In this document: piece by piece, positions 13,107-25,160 of the stretch
Position numbering within the stretch: position 1 is the stretch's first letter
How the letters are laid out: each line of letters begins with the position of its first letter
Assembly: GCA_047495785.1 (NCBI GenBank)
Contig: JBLDXI010000059.1
Location: 329,601-393,600, forward strand
Length of the DNA stretch: 64,000 bases
Direction of reading: 5' to 3'
From: Lepidodermella squamata
Taxonomy: Eukaryota; Gastrotricha
Notes under the pieces: model-generated
Databases searched by the model: none
Told to the model about the DNA's origin: nothing
The model's input: only the letters and a program-made list of their open reading frames with translations
Program-made: the position numbers and the translations under genes

Positions 13107-13747
13107 CCGTAAGGTATTCCGGGATAGCCCCAATGTATAGTATACATCGTGTATAGCGCGCACTTGTATACTATACAACCGTATACTATACAGCGTGTAT
13201 ACTATACATGTATACTATACAACCATGGAGTGCGCACTAGATGCTTGTATACCATACATGTATACTATACAAGTTGCAACTTCTTGAGCGCGCTTCTATG
13301 CAATCTACGCGCACTCTACACAAGAAACAGCTTTTTAAAGCTCCTGTAATCAAGTATTTTCGAGCCAATCAAATTATTACTCTTCTAGACATGTCCCTCA
13401 GTCAACAGTCTGGCCACAATTCAATTTGGCTGTAAAATTCATACCTAATTTTCCCGAAGCTGAATGCTAAACGCTTGTTCATAGAGCCTAGAGCAACTAC
13501 CGATTTATCTAAATTCGAATGTTAAGCAGGGGGTCATGCTTCTACCAACATGATCTGCATTTTAGGTTTGAAAACGGCCGTAAATTTGACGTACTTGTAT
13601 GGTATACAAGTGCGCGCGCGCATCCGCAGCTTGTATAGTATACATGTATAGTATACACGCTGTATAGTATACGGTTGTATAGTATACAAGTGCGCGCTAT
13701 ACACGATGTATACTATACATTGGGGCTATCCCGGAATACCTTACGGC
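13107..13747. mobile_element. Mutator-type MITE with 9-bp target duplication
   Basis: A 641-bp element begins CCGTAAGGTATTCCGGGATA and ends with the inverse of that sequence. The inverted ends extend about 115 bp and are nearly identical. Both are filled with the palindrome TGTATAGTATACA and near copies, plus GCGCGCACTTG. The direct repeat GGTGTTATG is present on both sides (13098-13106 and 13748-13756). Long terminal inverted repeats with a 9-bp duplication are the signature of Mutator-like elements. There is no transposase inside, so it is non-autonomous. It lies just upstream of the WDR26-like gene. Confidence 0.8.
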
Positions 13748-15012
13748 GGTGTTATGCTGCCATAGCCAGTTTTCCTTTGTAACTTCGGCGTTTGACTCTA
13801 GTCATTGATCGTTGATTAGTTTAGATTTCCTTTACACTTTTCGAGATGTCTTAGCTCGTTTTTATCCCACCACAAAAAGCTCCGCGATAGGCGACTGCCG
13901 AAGAATGGCGAGGTCCTTGAGAGAACTACCGTTCTGGTCCAGCTATACAACGGCATCAAATCCCAATGAATGGGCTTACGCGCCATCCTCACACCACTCG
14001 CCATTCTGAGCGGCTCTTATGCTAATTTTAACGTAGTTGTCTGCTTTTAGATTGTGATGACTTTTGAGGGAGATTGCTGGTTATATTATAATTGTTTTTT
14101 TCATGATCTTGTTTAGTTATTTAAGCTATGATGCCGGATATTTTTGCAAGCGAAGAAAGAACCATCAATCAATTGGTCAATTTAACGCCTCAAAACTAGC
14201 AATGGATGTCGTTTGAGAAGTAGGAGTGAGAAGACGACGACGACGACGACTGATGCTGTCTCCCTATTAGGTAAGTATGTGTCAATTATTTTTACGTAAG
14301 TATACATAAAAGCCAACTGTGAGTTTTAGGTTTTAGTAAATTTTCACAATTTAGTACCTTGTACAGTTTTGAAAAATGAGTTGCATTGTAGACTTGCAAT
14401 TTGCAATTATTATCATCAGCATCATCATCATTATTATTATCAGCATAACTGTGTGACGTATTATACGATTCGCTAATGGGCTTTTTGGGTTGTATCCGCG
14501 CCAACTTCCGACATTAGTTCGTTCAAATAAGTAAAAATCCATCTTATTGTAGTATTGCTGCTATAGCTGTCAAAGAAAGAGTTGCAGCATTCTCTAGAGG
14601 CGATTAGTACGAAACCATTGTACTATTTTTAGTAATCTTTAGTCAAAGTATCCCACGATTTGTTAAACAACGACTTGCTCGATTTACTTGAGCTTTCTTT
14701 GAACCGATGTCATTGATGGATTGAGACTGACTTCGTGAAATCTTATGAGTCTCGATAGTTTGCATACTTACTGATATACTTATTGATGATGGCAGATAGT
14801 GAGTGAGTGAGTCAGTCCCCTGTTACCGGTTTTCATGCGATCGTGGAATGGCTTGAAGACAAATGGTGAGGACAAATATTATACAAGCCTGGTCCAGTCC
14901 GACAAATAACTTTGATACAAATGTGGCAATTGATCACTTTTCGAAGAACCGACGATGAGGCAGCTGCCTGCTGCAATTGTAGAATGAGTGAAAATACGCA
15001 GATAACAATAGA

Positions 15013-15312
15013 TTGACAGTAGTTGCTCAATCTATCAAGCCCCGGTTGTTCAAGGGTGTTCTGTGGGAAAATTTCCAATTTATTTTGTGTTGCACAACAT
15101 CCACTGCAATTTGCGGTTTGACATTGAGCCCAGCTAGTTCAGCGCAGATCAAAGACTCGGATTTTGTCTTCAATTTCTATGTAACCCGGCAGACAAGGCA
15201 TGTTGAATTTCACGGCGAGATCCCACAAAACGTCCGACTCGGTTTGCCATCGTACTTTGATGCCCCTGTCGGTGTGCCCAGTTTGGCCCAGTTAATAACT
15301 GGTGCTAACTGA
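15013..15312 (+). CDS. Hypothetical 99-aa ORF inside inverted-repeat element
   Basis: Not recognised. The C-terminal half (DFVFNFYVTRQTRHVEFHGE, then GLPSYFDAPVGVPSLAQL) has protein-like composition; the N-terminal third is Cys/Thr-rich. No start context, introns or homology could be judged, and a chance ORF is possible. Confidence 0.2.
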   Translation: MTVVAQSIKPRLFKGVLWENFQFILCCTTSTAICGLTLSPASSAQIKDSDFVFNFYVTRQTRHVEFHGEIPQNVRLGLPSYFDAPVGVPSLAQLITGAN

Positions 15313-15750
15313 CTTTCGTGCTACAAATGCCTTATCTAAGTTGCATTCAGTGTTGAATTTTCGCCATGCAATTATAACTTGCTTACTTTCTTTTATTATC
15401 CGTTGCACTGCATGCTTAAAACCCAGTCATCGATTGTGCGGTGCAGAAAATTATATGAATCACTGCGGAAGCGGTCAGACTTATCAGATGTGACAAGAGT
15501 CATATAATATGGCTAGATTTATTCGCCATATATCCTAATACACATTTCATAGTAATAGTACACGGTTGAAAAATTCAGATTGATGAACGAGCATGGATGT
15601 TTATAGCGATAATTGGATGTAGGTATATCAAATTTCCTAGTTTCCAATCGTTCAAATTTTCAATTTAGTAGGAAATTGTAAATCTCACGAGATGCATGAC
15701 AATTTGAAAAATACCTATTTAATTCTATAATTATGTGTGTTTTTTTAGAG

Positions 15751-15869
15751 TCGAAACGCTGCGAAGCTCACTCTCTGGTGCCCTCTTATTTGCACTGCGA
15801 ATAATGCGCTCATTCACGCGGGAAATCTGGTGCTGCTTCTGGAGCTGACCGATGACCATGATTATCAGG
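15751..15869 (+). other. Possible internal exon of unknown gene
   Basis: GTGTTTTTTTAG is followed by an open frame (...AAKLTLWCPLICTANNALIH... ending TDDHDYQ) and a donor GTAATT. A degenerate partial copy with the words TCGAAAC and GCACYGCGAATAA follows the next AG near 15932. No gene was recognised. Confidence 0.25.
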
Positions 15870-16816
15870 TAATTTACTCGGTAGAGTTGTAATCTTTATT
15901 AGTATACAATTTTTATTAATTATTCTCTTAGTCGAAACATCCATTTCCATCGAACGCTATTTACCTATGCACCGCGAATAAAACGGAAAACTCGATATAA
16001 TAACACGAGGAACTTGAAACGACGCGAAATTTATGGTAAAAACTATTGACGTTTTCTTCTTTCTGCTTCTTCTTCTTATTTTTCTGTCGACGTCCATTAG
16101 CTGAATGGCTTCATCGCGCAATAAAAATTGATTTCATATCTTTCAAATGAAATTTTGCTTCCGAGTGATTTTTTGTTTACGCTTTTTTTCCATTGATTCA
16201 CTTTTTAGTACGTGCATTCACGACGTGGTACTCGCCGTTGTCCTGTGTCTATTAGCTTAGTAGCTTCAACGTTTCAATGTAGTTCATGGCTGTTTGAACT
16301 GTAGTAGATGGGCAGGCACTTAGCACCAAGTGGTGCCTGAAAGCCGATAATTTGTCCGCATTTTCTTTACCTATTGTACCTTTGGCTTTATACTTACTCC
16401 GTCCCAGCCGCTCAGAATGGCGAGTGGTGAGTGGTGTGCTTACGCGCCATTCATTGGGATTTGATGCCGTTGTATAGCTGGACCAGAACGGTAGTTCTCT
16501 CAAGGACCTCGCCATTCTTCGGCAGTCGCCTATCGCGGAGCTTTTTTTGGTGGGATATGATGCAGTTGGCCGAAGCCGGCGTGATTTTAGTTGGTTTCGT
16601 GGCATGTATAATTATTAAGTAATCATCTGCGTTAGGCTAGCTATAGCTACATACAACTTTGCCACCAAATTCAGGCGTCTTGCATTTTGCAGCACATACG
16701 CTTCACGTAGCTGAGTGTGATGCGGCGGGAACATCATGCTTGCTTGTAAATCAGGATAGCTAGCAACTAAATGGGAAAATCAACAACAAGACGAGGAAAT
16801 CATCAAGACACACATC

Positions 16817-16822
16817 TTTATT
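16817..16822 (-). promoter_or_regulatory. Polyadenylation signal for CCHC gene
   Basis: AATAAA on the minus strand about 55 bp downstream of the stop codon of the zinc-knuckle exon. Confidence 0.55.
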
Positions 16823-16874
16823 GCTTTACATCACCTCTCATCAATAATCACAAGCTTTGAAAACCAGGAAATTA

Positions 16875-17121
16875 CTATTTGGACAATAGTTCGTCAACCT
16901 TAGCATGCAATGTTTCAATCCTTTTTTTTATCTCATCCAGAGCCGCTGCCGCCGGCTGAGCTTGGACCGGTGCCGGTGCCGCCTGCTGGGGATGAACCCA
17001 TGGGAAAGATGGAGCTGCAACCTGTAGCATGGCGGACATTGCCGCCAGCTGCTGCATGTTGGGGAGCTGTTGGGCGGCACAATTTGAGGCTCGATGGCCT
17101 GGTCGCCGGCATGCAGTACAG
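16875..17121 (-). CDS. Terminal exon of a CCHC zinc-knuckle protein
   Basis: On the minus strand, TTTCATTTTCAG is followed by an exon whose frame begins with a complete zinc knuckle, CTACRRPGHRASNC (C-x2-C-x4-H-x4-C). It continues through a Gln/Ala/Pro/Met-rich stretch to a short C-terminal coiled coil, EIKKRIETLHAKVDELLSK, then a stop and AATAAA. The exon needs two bases from an upstream exon (phase 2). That exon would end in TA if the knuckle is preceded by Tyr, and was not found. A short acidic ORF at 19175-19399 is on the same strand and could be the 5' end. Knuckle plus coiled coil suggests an RNA- or DNA-binding host protein; a retroelement gag is less likely because of the clean splice acceptor and polyA signal. 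Confidence 0.6.
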
Positions 17122-17167
17122 CTGAAAATGAAAGAAAGTAATGAGCTTGTTTGTCATTTTTAGCGCG

Positions 17168-18260
17168 CTTATTGTACTTCCCGACGTTTCGACTGATATC
17201 TTAACAGTCATATTCAAGGGTTCATAGAGATCAGATTAACCAGAGAGGAAACTGATGCAGAAAAAATTCTGTAAAAATTCATTTCGCAATTTTTTCATTA
17301 AGGAGGAATTTTAATAATATTTGCCCTCCTCGAGCTTATGGGAAAACATCAAATTTAATAGTCAGGTTTCTTGAATTCATGATTAAAAAGCATACGATAT
17401 AATTCCTCGTCTCAGAAACAACACACCGCAAAAAACCGCATGCTCAAATCAGCTTCCCAAGTGGAGATATTTGCGATTAATAAAACCTAGTTTTTTCGAA
17501 CCTAGTTAAAACCTAGTTTAAGTATGCCTACTTTGAGCCCTAATAACTCGATTTATACGCAGAAGCCATCCGAAAGACTTATGCCATCTGATAGAGCACA
17601 TCCCAAACTTTCATTTCTGCTAAGCTCGGCCAAATCCCTGACCCACTTTGGAGATATAGCGAAACGAAATTTAAATATCTTGAAAAATAGACAAATTTTC
17701 GCGCATCAATATCTCCGGTTTGGTAGCGCTTAATCGAACGAGGTTTGCGTTGTCATGCTCGTAGTGAGACGCCGAAGAAAACTATATTTGAGTTGACAAT
17801 GCATAGCTCGATTTCAGTTTTCACGATGTGATGTGAAAATATGCAGTTTCTAGGTCATCGGCAATGGTTTGGAATTAAAAAATCCTTCTTAAAAAACTCA
17901 CCGACTTTTTTCAGAAAATTTTTGCATTGAGTTTCCTCTCTGATTAATCTGATCTCTATGCAAGGGTTATTCACATTTGCAGTTAGATTGTTCAATATTT
18001 CAAAACTATAAAAATGTTTAGCTACCGAATAAAGGTAGATTTTTTAACTAGTAAAAAGCTTAGCGCGAATCGAATCTTTTTGAGTGTTGATTGAAGGCTT
18101 CTTTTCCTTAATTACCAGCATTTCTTGAACCAGGCAGTCGAACTTAGAATTACATTTGACAACTACTTTGAAAAAGGAATCGATTTGTTCTACATCTTGT
18201 CCACAGGCTTGGTGATGGGTTCCAACCTTGCTTTTCTTATGCTCATCAACGCAATAGAAA
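17168..18260 (-). mobile_element. Penelope-like element remnant (GIY-YIG tail plus terminal repeat)
   Basis: Minus-strand codons around 18060-18250 encode a segment with HKKSKVGTHH, then KFDCLVQEMLVIKEKKPSIN, then SIRAKLF. From memory of the family, this pattern (HxxxH-type start, FDCL.EM..IK...PSLN, DSIRAKLF) is the tail of the GIY-YIG endonuclease of Penelope-like elements. About 850 bp further 3' lies GTCGAAACGTCGGGAAG (17170-17200), a sequence type found in Penelope terminal repeats that carry hammerhead-like motifs. The reverse transcriptase is absent. A MITE (17223-17960) splits the remnant. Confidence 0.5.
17223..17960. mobile_element. MITE (hAT-like, 8-bp target duplication) inside Penelope remnant
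   Basis: A 738-bp element with inverted ends CATAGAGATCAGATTAAYCA and flanking direct repeats CAAGGGTT (17215-17222 and 17961-17968). An 8-bp duplication is characteristic of hAT elements, although other families share it. No transposase is present. Deleting the element and one repeat rejoins the Penelope-type flank. Confidence 0.75.
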
Positions 18261-19174
18261 GATAAGTGCATAATGGGTAATGCTATTTCAACATAAATAA
18301 TGAATTTGAAAAGAAACCACCACCCAACACACGCGATAAAAAAACTGGAAGTCAGGGAAGACGTGAAAAGCGGCTTTTGATGAAAAATCAAACTTGCGAG
18401 TTGAGTGCATTATTTTTGTGGCAGTGCGAAGATTTTTCTAGAAGTGAAAGTACGCATGCCCGCATGCCTGTGCCCGACGCGCCGTCGCGGCCCTAACCAG
18501 CAGCCGGCTGTTCGGCCGAAAATCATCAGCATCAAAAGTTTAAGTCTGCGCTTAATTAGTTTCTTCTCATCATTATCATTATATCACCACAATCGCGTCT
18601 GACCTACAGCCGAGATGCGTCTGGGGCGGGTTTTTTTTCATGCGCCTTTTCGCATACAGCCAGTATTTGGCAACTGGTAAGTGGTAAGGTCACTGAAAGA
18701 CAGCTGCGCGCGAAAGGGGTGGAGCTTTCGATGACAGCAACAACAAAACTGGCCAATCAGCGAGCAGGGCTTGTTAAAAAAAAGCGTCGTTGAAACGACA
18801 ACAAAATTGGCGTATACAATTCGACACCTTCTCTCCGCTCTCACAGTGCCCACTCTGCGTGCCCCGGTAGGTACTAATTTTTACTGCCTGCTTTTTACAA
18901 GGTGGCAAACTACCGTAAAATGAGGCAATGTTATATTTGATCTTTGCTGGTAGCCACCTGCTATCATGATGTTAATGATGATAAATGATGATAAAAAAAT
19001 AAGGAATTATAATAATAATAATAATGATAAGAAACAAGATTCAGCCATTCGCCGCGTATCGATCATTTGCTTGATTTTATTATCACGAGCTTTCAACACT
19101 TGAAACCTGATCTCTACAGTTCTGTCGGTATTTTGTCCATTTTACTGTAGTTTCTCTTCCGACGGTGTTGCTGC

Positions 19175-19399
19175 TCATTTTGCCGCCGTAGCTGCTGTTG
19201 CGTCGGCGTTGTCTTTGGTCGATGCCTGCGAGCTGGCGGCTTGACCCTTGTTTTGATTGTTGCTGGGGCTAGCTTCGGATTCTTCTCGGATGCAAGTTTG
19301 TGAAAGGTCGTCGGGGAAATCGATTCCCGTAAAATCAGTAAGTTCCCACTCGGGGATGATGGGATTGCAGATAGGATTGAGTTCTTGGGAACCAGACAT
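19175..19399 (-). CDS. Hypothetical small acidic protein or first exon
   Basis: The 74-codon ORF begins MSGSQELNPICNPIIPEWEL and continues acidic (DFPDD) to a Ser/Gln/Ala-rich low-complexity end. It is not recognised. It could be a first exon of the CCHC gene at 16875-17121, a short gene, or a tail of the Helitron. The first 45 residues are not repetitive, which slightly favours a real exon. Evidence is weak. Confidence 0.25.
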   Translation of the reverse strand: MSGSQELNPICNPIIPEWELTDFTGIDFPDDLSQTCIREESEASPSNNQNKGQAASSQASTKDNADATAATAAK

Positions 19400-19983
19400 G
19401 TTGCTAGCGTCGTTGCAGTAGTTTTTCTTGTAGTTGTTATGTAGTATGTAAAAATGCCTAAAATATTATTTATGAAAACGAAAAAACAATCATGATGCGA
19501 TTCAGTTTGTTAAAAAAATACCCTTGGCAACTTTTCTTTTATATAAAAAAAAGCATTGCAGATCACGCTACCTTTGAATTTTTCTTACGTTTCTTATTTG
19601 TTTATTATTTTTCAGAAATTTCGCGCGAATAAAAGAGCAACCTGGCACGACGTAGCAGGTCTAACGATGCCGATGGCCAATTTACGCCGTGTTCAACCGC
19701 CTCGCCTTCTTCAAAGCGAGTCCAGTGACGGCCATCACGACGGTACGCAATATAGCTCGGAAGAACTTGAGGTTGGTTTCTTGTTTTATCAGCTTTGCTC
19801 TTTGCGCTTTGAGGTTTTTCAAAAATGATCGCTTCGAGCTTGAAGCTCGACTTGACGCCTGCTGCTACTGCTAGCGCGTTACGTTTTTTCGTTCGATCAC
19901 TCGTGGTATCAATGCTTGCACGATTGCGATTATTTTTATTATTATTATTATTGGTATTTCTGTTGATGATGATGCTGCTGCTT

Positions 19984-20033
<50 letters not shown>

Positions 20034-20816
20034 GCTGCTGCATAAGCTACTTGTATCATCATCATCATCATCATCAACGACCAGCTCTTCGACAAAGCAT
20101 AGGCGATATGTCGCTAAACCTGTGATATGGACGGGTAGCGCGGGCGCATCTGGGTATTCCCTCTGCACCTCTGCATCACTCCTTGTTATTTCGTTCGTTT
20201 TATCATCAGGAATCAAGTCAAGGCACAGGTAGTCAGATGCCTCTGATATGTAATATTTGCGTTCGATTTGTACCGTTTTATTACAACGCGGGCAATAATT
20301 ATCATGCGCATGTTGCTCCCACTCGTGCCCTTGCTGCTGCGCGGCTGTCGACGCTGCGCTCGGCCCATCAGCTTGACCAGCAGCAGTACCCGCCGCCGAG
20401 CAAGTGTGCCACTGAAATGCAGCAGTAAAAACGTCGCGCCCACTAAGCCCACGCTGGCGTTGTCGAGCCGTGGTTGTAATCTGCTTATTACTAACGCAAC
20501 AACTACCACTGTTGCTATTGCTGCTACAGCTAACAGCCAACATTGCATTTATTATTACCGATAAACGATAATAGCAATCTGTCATCTGGCTGGCACTCAG
20601 CACCGTTTTACACTCGCAGCAACGATTAAGCTGCTTTGTACGCATTTCCAACATATCTCTAATAGCAGTGTGATTTTCGTAAAGGCTGCGAACAAAATTT
20701 TCGAGTGGATGCGCATAATTTATGCGATTATTAGATAATGATGATAAAAGTAATGAAGACGACGACGACGACGACAAGTCGTGATCGCTTCGACTTTTTG
20801 CTATCATTTGTTCGTA

Positions 20817-21433
20817 CAGTGCACTTTCACTATAACGAAATTTACCGCGCCACCCCAATTCTTTCGCTATAGCGGTTTTTCGTTGTATTGGAAGTTTGAT
20901 AAAAAAAATACATCAATTAGAACTATTTCAACACTGTTTTTCATTATTCGAGTCACCAAACGATAATTCATTACAGATGATATGTTTGGGCACTGATAAT
21001 GGCCTCCAAAGTTGCTTTTATTGCCGAAAATCATTTGTTGGAACCCTTTATTACCCAAATAACTTCTTTTAAAATAATAATGATGTCATGAATTGGAAAT
21101 CGGAAAAAAATCGAGAAATATTCTGAAAAATGTAACGCACGTGCTCACCCTACATGCGTTTTCAATTTAAAGACGTTTACATTCTCTCCCCTCACTCATC
21201 TCTCATATGCAACGCTTGAAATCTTGATTTCGTTATAACCTACAAAATATTATGGATTTTTTTTCTGAGAAAGCCATAAAATTCTTTCGAAATAGCGATT
21301 TTTCGCTATACGTATTTCGTTATAGTGAAAGCTTTCCCCATGCAAAACATGCAGACGCTGACCGAGCCACCCAGATCCTTTCGATATAACGGTTTTTCGC
21401 TATATTGGCGTTCGCTATAGTGAAAGTGCACTG
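20817..21433. mobile_element. 617-bp pogo/Tc1-type MITE inserted in the Helitron
   Basis: Inverted ends CAGTGCACTTTCACTATARC are flanked by TA on both sides (20815-20816 and 21434-21435). Internal subterminal blocks (CGCTATAGCGG, CGATATAACGG) are also inverted copies. The TA duplication and a CAGT start with a TATARCGAA motif are typical of pogo/Tigger-derived MITEs. Removing it with one TA joins ...LRTQDLY to EQMIAKSRSD in frame, showing where and when it landed. Confidence 0.85.
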
Positions 21434-21649
21434 TACAAATCCTGTGTACGCAACGTATTTGCAACTGGTCGCGCTGCTCCAGTAGAGCCAGTGATGCCCG
21501 GCGATGTTGATTTTGCTGTTGCTGCTGTTGTTTTTGTTGTTGTCGTGGTTATCTCAGCACCACTCCTGCTATTGCTTATATACTTTTTCTTGTTGTTGCT
21601 ATCTAACCGCTCAACAGCACCTTGAATTGAGCAGTAAGCAGCTGCTAAT

Positions 21650-21695
21650 GGTGTAAGCCTTGTAAGGAATAATACTATTCCTTACAAGGTGTAAG
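21650..21695. mobile_element. Minimal palindromic insertion with short target duplication
   Basis: GGTGTAAG occurs at 21650-21657 and 21688-21695, bracketing a near-perfect palindrome with 14-nt arms (CCTTGTAAGGAATA on the minus strand) and a 4-nt loop. It introduces TAG into the helicase ORF. Deleting 38 bp (palindrome plus one repeat) restores the reading frame as ...LTELTPLAAAYCSIQ. It is the smallest transposon-like insertion in the window. Confidence 0.75.
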
Positions 21696-24600
21696 CTCAG
21701 TTAGCAAAGTCACGTGCTCGTCAGTGAGTGCATCAGGTCTTATCATAGATGCGCAATCTTCGGCTTGCAGCAATGCTTCCAGCTGTTCATAAGCAAAAAC
21801 ACAGTGCAACAATGTATTCAACGCGCTCAATTGCGCGGCACCGTGATGTGGCATTTGTAACGGACGGCATAGCCTTAAATTGAACAAACACTTGTTTGTT
21901 CGTGCCGGCGTTGTTAGGCTGCTAGTGCTGGATTTTGTGATGCTACTGCTGCTGCTGCTGCTGCTGCCAACATTATTTTTAGGACTAATTTTAGCGCCAT
22001 TGCTCGGCTGCCGCGTTGCCGTGCGTGCGGCGTCGCCTGTGTTTTTGCGTTTTAGCCTCGTACCATCGTTGCTATCGCGGTCTAGCGGTAGCGAGCTGTC
22101 ATCATCACCGCTGGGACAATTCGACGCTTTTCGCGCCAAAGTGACATTTGTTGCGATATTATATATCATGGCCTCGCAGTTATTGCTCGTTTTAACATTT
22201 TCAACGCTGCTGTTGCTGCTGCGGCTGAGCTTTGATTTTTTACTTGCAACACCAGCCTGCTGTGCAGCCGATGAGGCCTCATCGGCGGCTGTACGTTTTT
22301 GTTGCGTGTTTGACTTTTTGGCTGGATGAATGTTGTCACCAACACTGCGACCGTAGCGAATAGTCACTCGTTTTCGCTGTGTCGGCGCGCCGGCGGCATC
22401 GCCAAGCGTCAGTGGGTCGTGATTATTGAAATCATCATCACTATTATTATAATTATTATTATTATTTTTACTGCTGCTAAAATCAGCAGTTGATTGGTCG
22501 ATGCTAATCGTTGTCGTATTTTCAACAGATACTTGGCGTATACGCCTAACTGTGGAGCCGCCGACGGCGCTTGCACCGCGCCCGCCTCTGCCGGTGAAAC
22601 TACCACCACGAGCAGCACCACGGCCTCGACCTCGGCCACCGCCTCGGCCCCTATCAGCGTGCGCCCGCGAAACTGTTGATACCACCACTGTGGGCAATGC
22701 CGAGGATGATTGTAGCTGCAGTTGACGCTCAACATCATCGCCGCCGGCTGCTAGGGTTACAGCGCTCGAGTCGTTCTCCTGCGCTCGCAAGCTAGCCTTG
22801 CTAAGGTACCAACGCCTGTCTTCGCAATTGATGACAGTTTTGTTACAACCTACTGGTGGCAAATTTATATCCGCGGCGTACTCTGAATAGACCGCCTCGG
22901 AATTGCGCATAACAGACTCGGCGAGGCTTTCGCGGCCTGTTGTTCGACGCAATCGGTCATATTCAATCAGCGCTAGTTTATTGACCATTTTCGCGCCGAT
23001 ACTACGGTCATCAAAGTTGATAAGCAGCAAGTCTTCAAGTTTACAGACTCGCGATAGCATGACGTAAGACTGAGCAACAGCAAAAATCGTCGGGCCCAAA
23101 TCTGCAATGACGCGTTTCAAAGTCATCCCCTGGCAGCGGTGAGCTGTCATAGCATAATTTAGGCTGACACACCACTGCTTGCGTTCAACTATCACACCGT
23201 TCACGAGTGGAAATCTACTTGTAACCGGGCCAATGTCGCATTCCAAGCCGTGATTGAATCTGATGCGCAGCGAAGCAACACGCCTCGGCTGCAATACTTC
23301 CACGGATGCGACGCCAGCAGTATTGTTGTTATTATTATTATTACTATTATTAGCTAACGATGATGATGATGATGAGCTGGTCGTTTTATGTTTTGCACAT
23401 TTGCGTTTGTTTTGATCAAAAGTAAACATGCGACGTTTGCGCTTCGCTGCCTTGATACCCGATGTTAGTTGCAACGTTGTTGTAGACGCCGTGGCTTTAT
23501 CGGCTTGGTTCATTTCAGGTATCGAGTCGGTGTAATTAATACGGACAATTTCGCCACATGCGCCATTTGTAAGTCCGCGCGTAAGGTCTAGATTTCTACG
23601 CAGCGAAATTTTAGCGCCTATTTTAAGCCGCAGCACTTTTTCCAAGCCCGCTGTTCTGGCGACTTGTGACTCGCCATCTTCTGTCAGCTTATTCAACGCC
23701 TTTCTAGCGAGTTCTTGATTGAAATTTCTCTGTGCATAAAATATATCTTCCGCTTCGAGCGTAATCATTCCGTCGTCACCGTTATCGCCGCCGTCGCCGC
23801 TAATGTTCTGCAAATTGTAAAGAACTGCTTCGTTTAGCTGATCAACTTGTGAATTTGTTGCAACAATACATGTCGTGTCTGGATTTTCAATCAAATAACG
23901 AGCTAAAATCTGCCATCGTTGTTCAACAGTTAGCTTGGTATTTTCTGCTAACAACGCACCCGCAGTAGCGTGATTGCTCTCGACAGTAGTAGTTGACGAG
24001 GCGGCGTCAAATTGCTCAAATTGCTGCTCACCTAACTGCTCAACTCGTGCGGTCACAAAGCCGTATTTTACGGCGTAGTAGTGAAAATCAAACAGACGTG
24101 TTAGCAAATGCTCGCGCCCCGGTGGTGCAAGAAGGCCTATGCGCGTTTCTGCGAGTATCTGTGCAAATAACGGATCGGCTTTTTGACGCATATTTATTGC
24201 CAACTCGTCGAATTCGAACGATTTCCACGGCGCTACTTCGATAGGTGACACGCCATGTAGGTTGTTAATAACATGGCCAGGTACATTTTCAAATACGCAT
24301 CCGTCATTTACGGGATTTAATTGTAGCAAATCACCCATTAAAAGAATGTGCATGCCGCCGAACGGCCGCACATAGTCATCCATGGCGCCGCCGTCGCAAA
24401 TTTCTCGCAAACGCTGGCTAACATAGGTGAGCATGACGTTGCTTAGCATGCTGCACTCGTCGATTACGATCAGGGCTACGTTTTTGTAAGCTACCCGCAA
24501 GGCATTAGCTAGTACGGCAAGTATCGACGTGTAACGTGGCGTTGAGCCATGCTCAACAGGCAAATTTACGCCCCGATGCACCGTAGTGCCGCCTATTGCG

Positions 24601-25160
24601 AATGATGCCTGGTCGGACGGTGCCATGGCCAACAAGTGCTTGCCGTGGCGCGATTTCAAGTAGAAGCGAAGCGTCGATACAAGTACGGACTTGCCTACAC
24701 CTGCATTGCCTGATACATAAATTTTAAGCTGCTGCGGTGGTGTGTTATCTGCAACATTAGCCGCAATATTGTTCACACGCGCGTCTGCTTCTGCTGGTGA
24801 TGATCTTTTATTTGCCTCATTATTATTATTATTATTATTATTATTTTTATTATTCACCTTGTACTTGTAAACAAACTTGTCGTGAACGCTTGCCTTGGGA
24901 CTGGCCCAATCGTTGTCGAGACGTTGCTCAACAACTGATATGACGCGGTCAAATACGCGCCGCTGATCAGGATTTAGCCTATCAATTAGCATCGTTAGAC
25001 GAGCCTCGGCTTCTTCGGCTGTTAAATTTTCGAAATCTTCATCTTTATTGTTAACAATCTGCTGCATCTCTGTTCCGTGGTTTACAGCATTAGCCGCCAC
25101 CTCGGTGTCACTCTCGTGAGCACCACTAGCGTCGTTGTCGTCGCTATCATCATCATCATC

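Larger units (their letters stand above)
13864..16556. mobile_element. 2.7 kb element with about 150-bp terminal inverted repeats
   Basis: The segment 13864-14014 (TATCCCACCA...AGCTCCGCGATAGG...) is repeated in inverse orientation at 16406-16556 with only a few differences. TA flanks both outer ends, compatible with a TA duplication. Internal sequence is unique and includes a 99-codon plus ORF (15013-15312) and a possible exon (15751-15869), but no recognisable transposase. It could be a non-autonomous element that captured host sequence. Confidence 0.65.

Noticed and set aside
19825-20232. Leucine-run ORF on the plus strand
   Set aside because: It is the antisense shadow of the poly-Ser microsatellite inside the Helitron tail.
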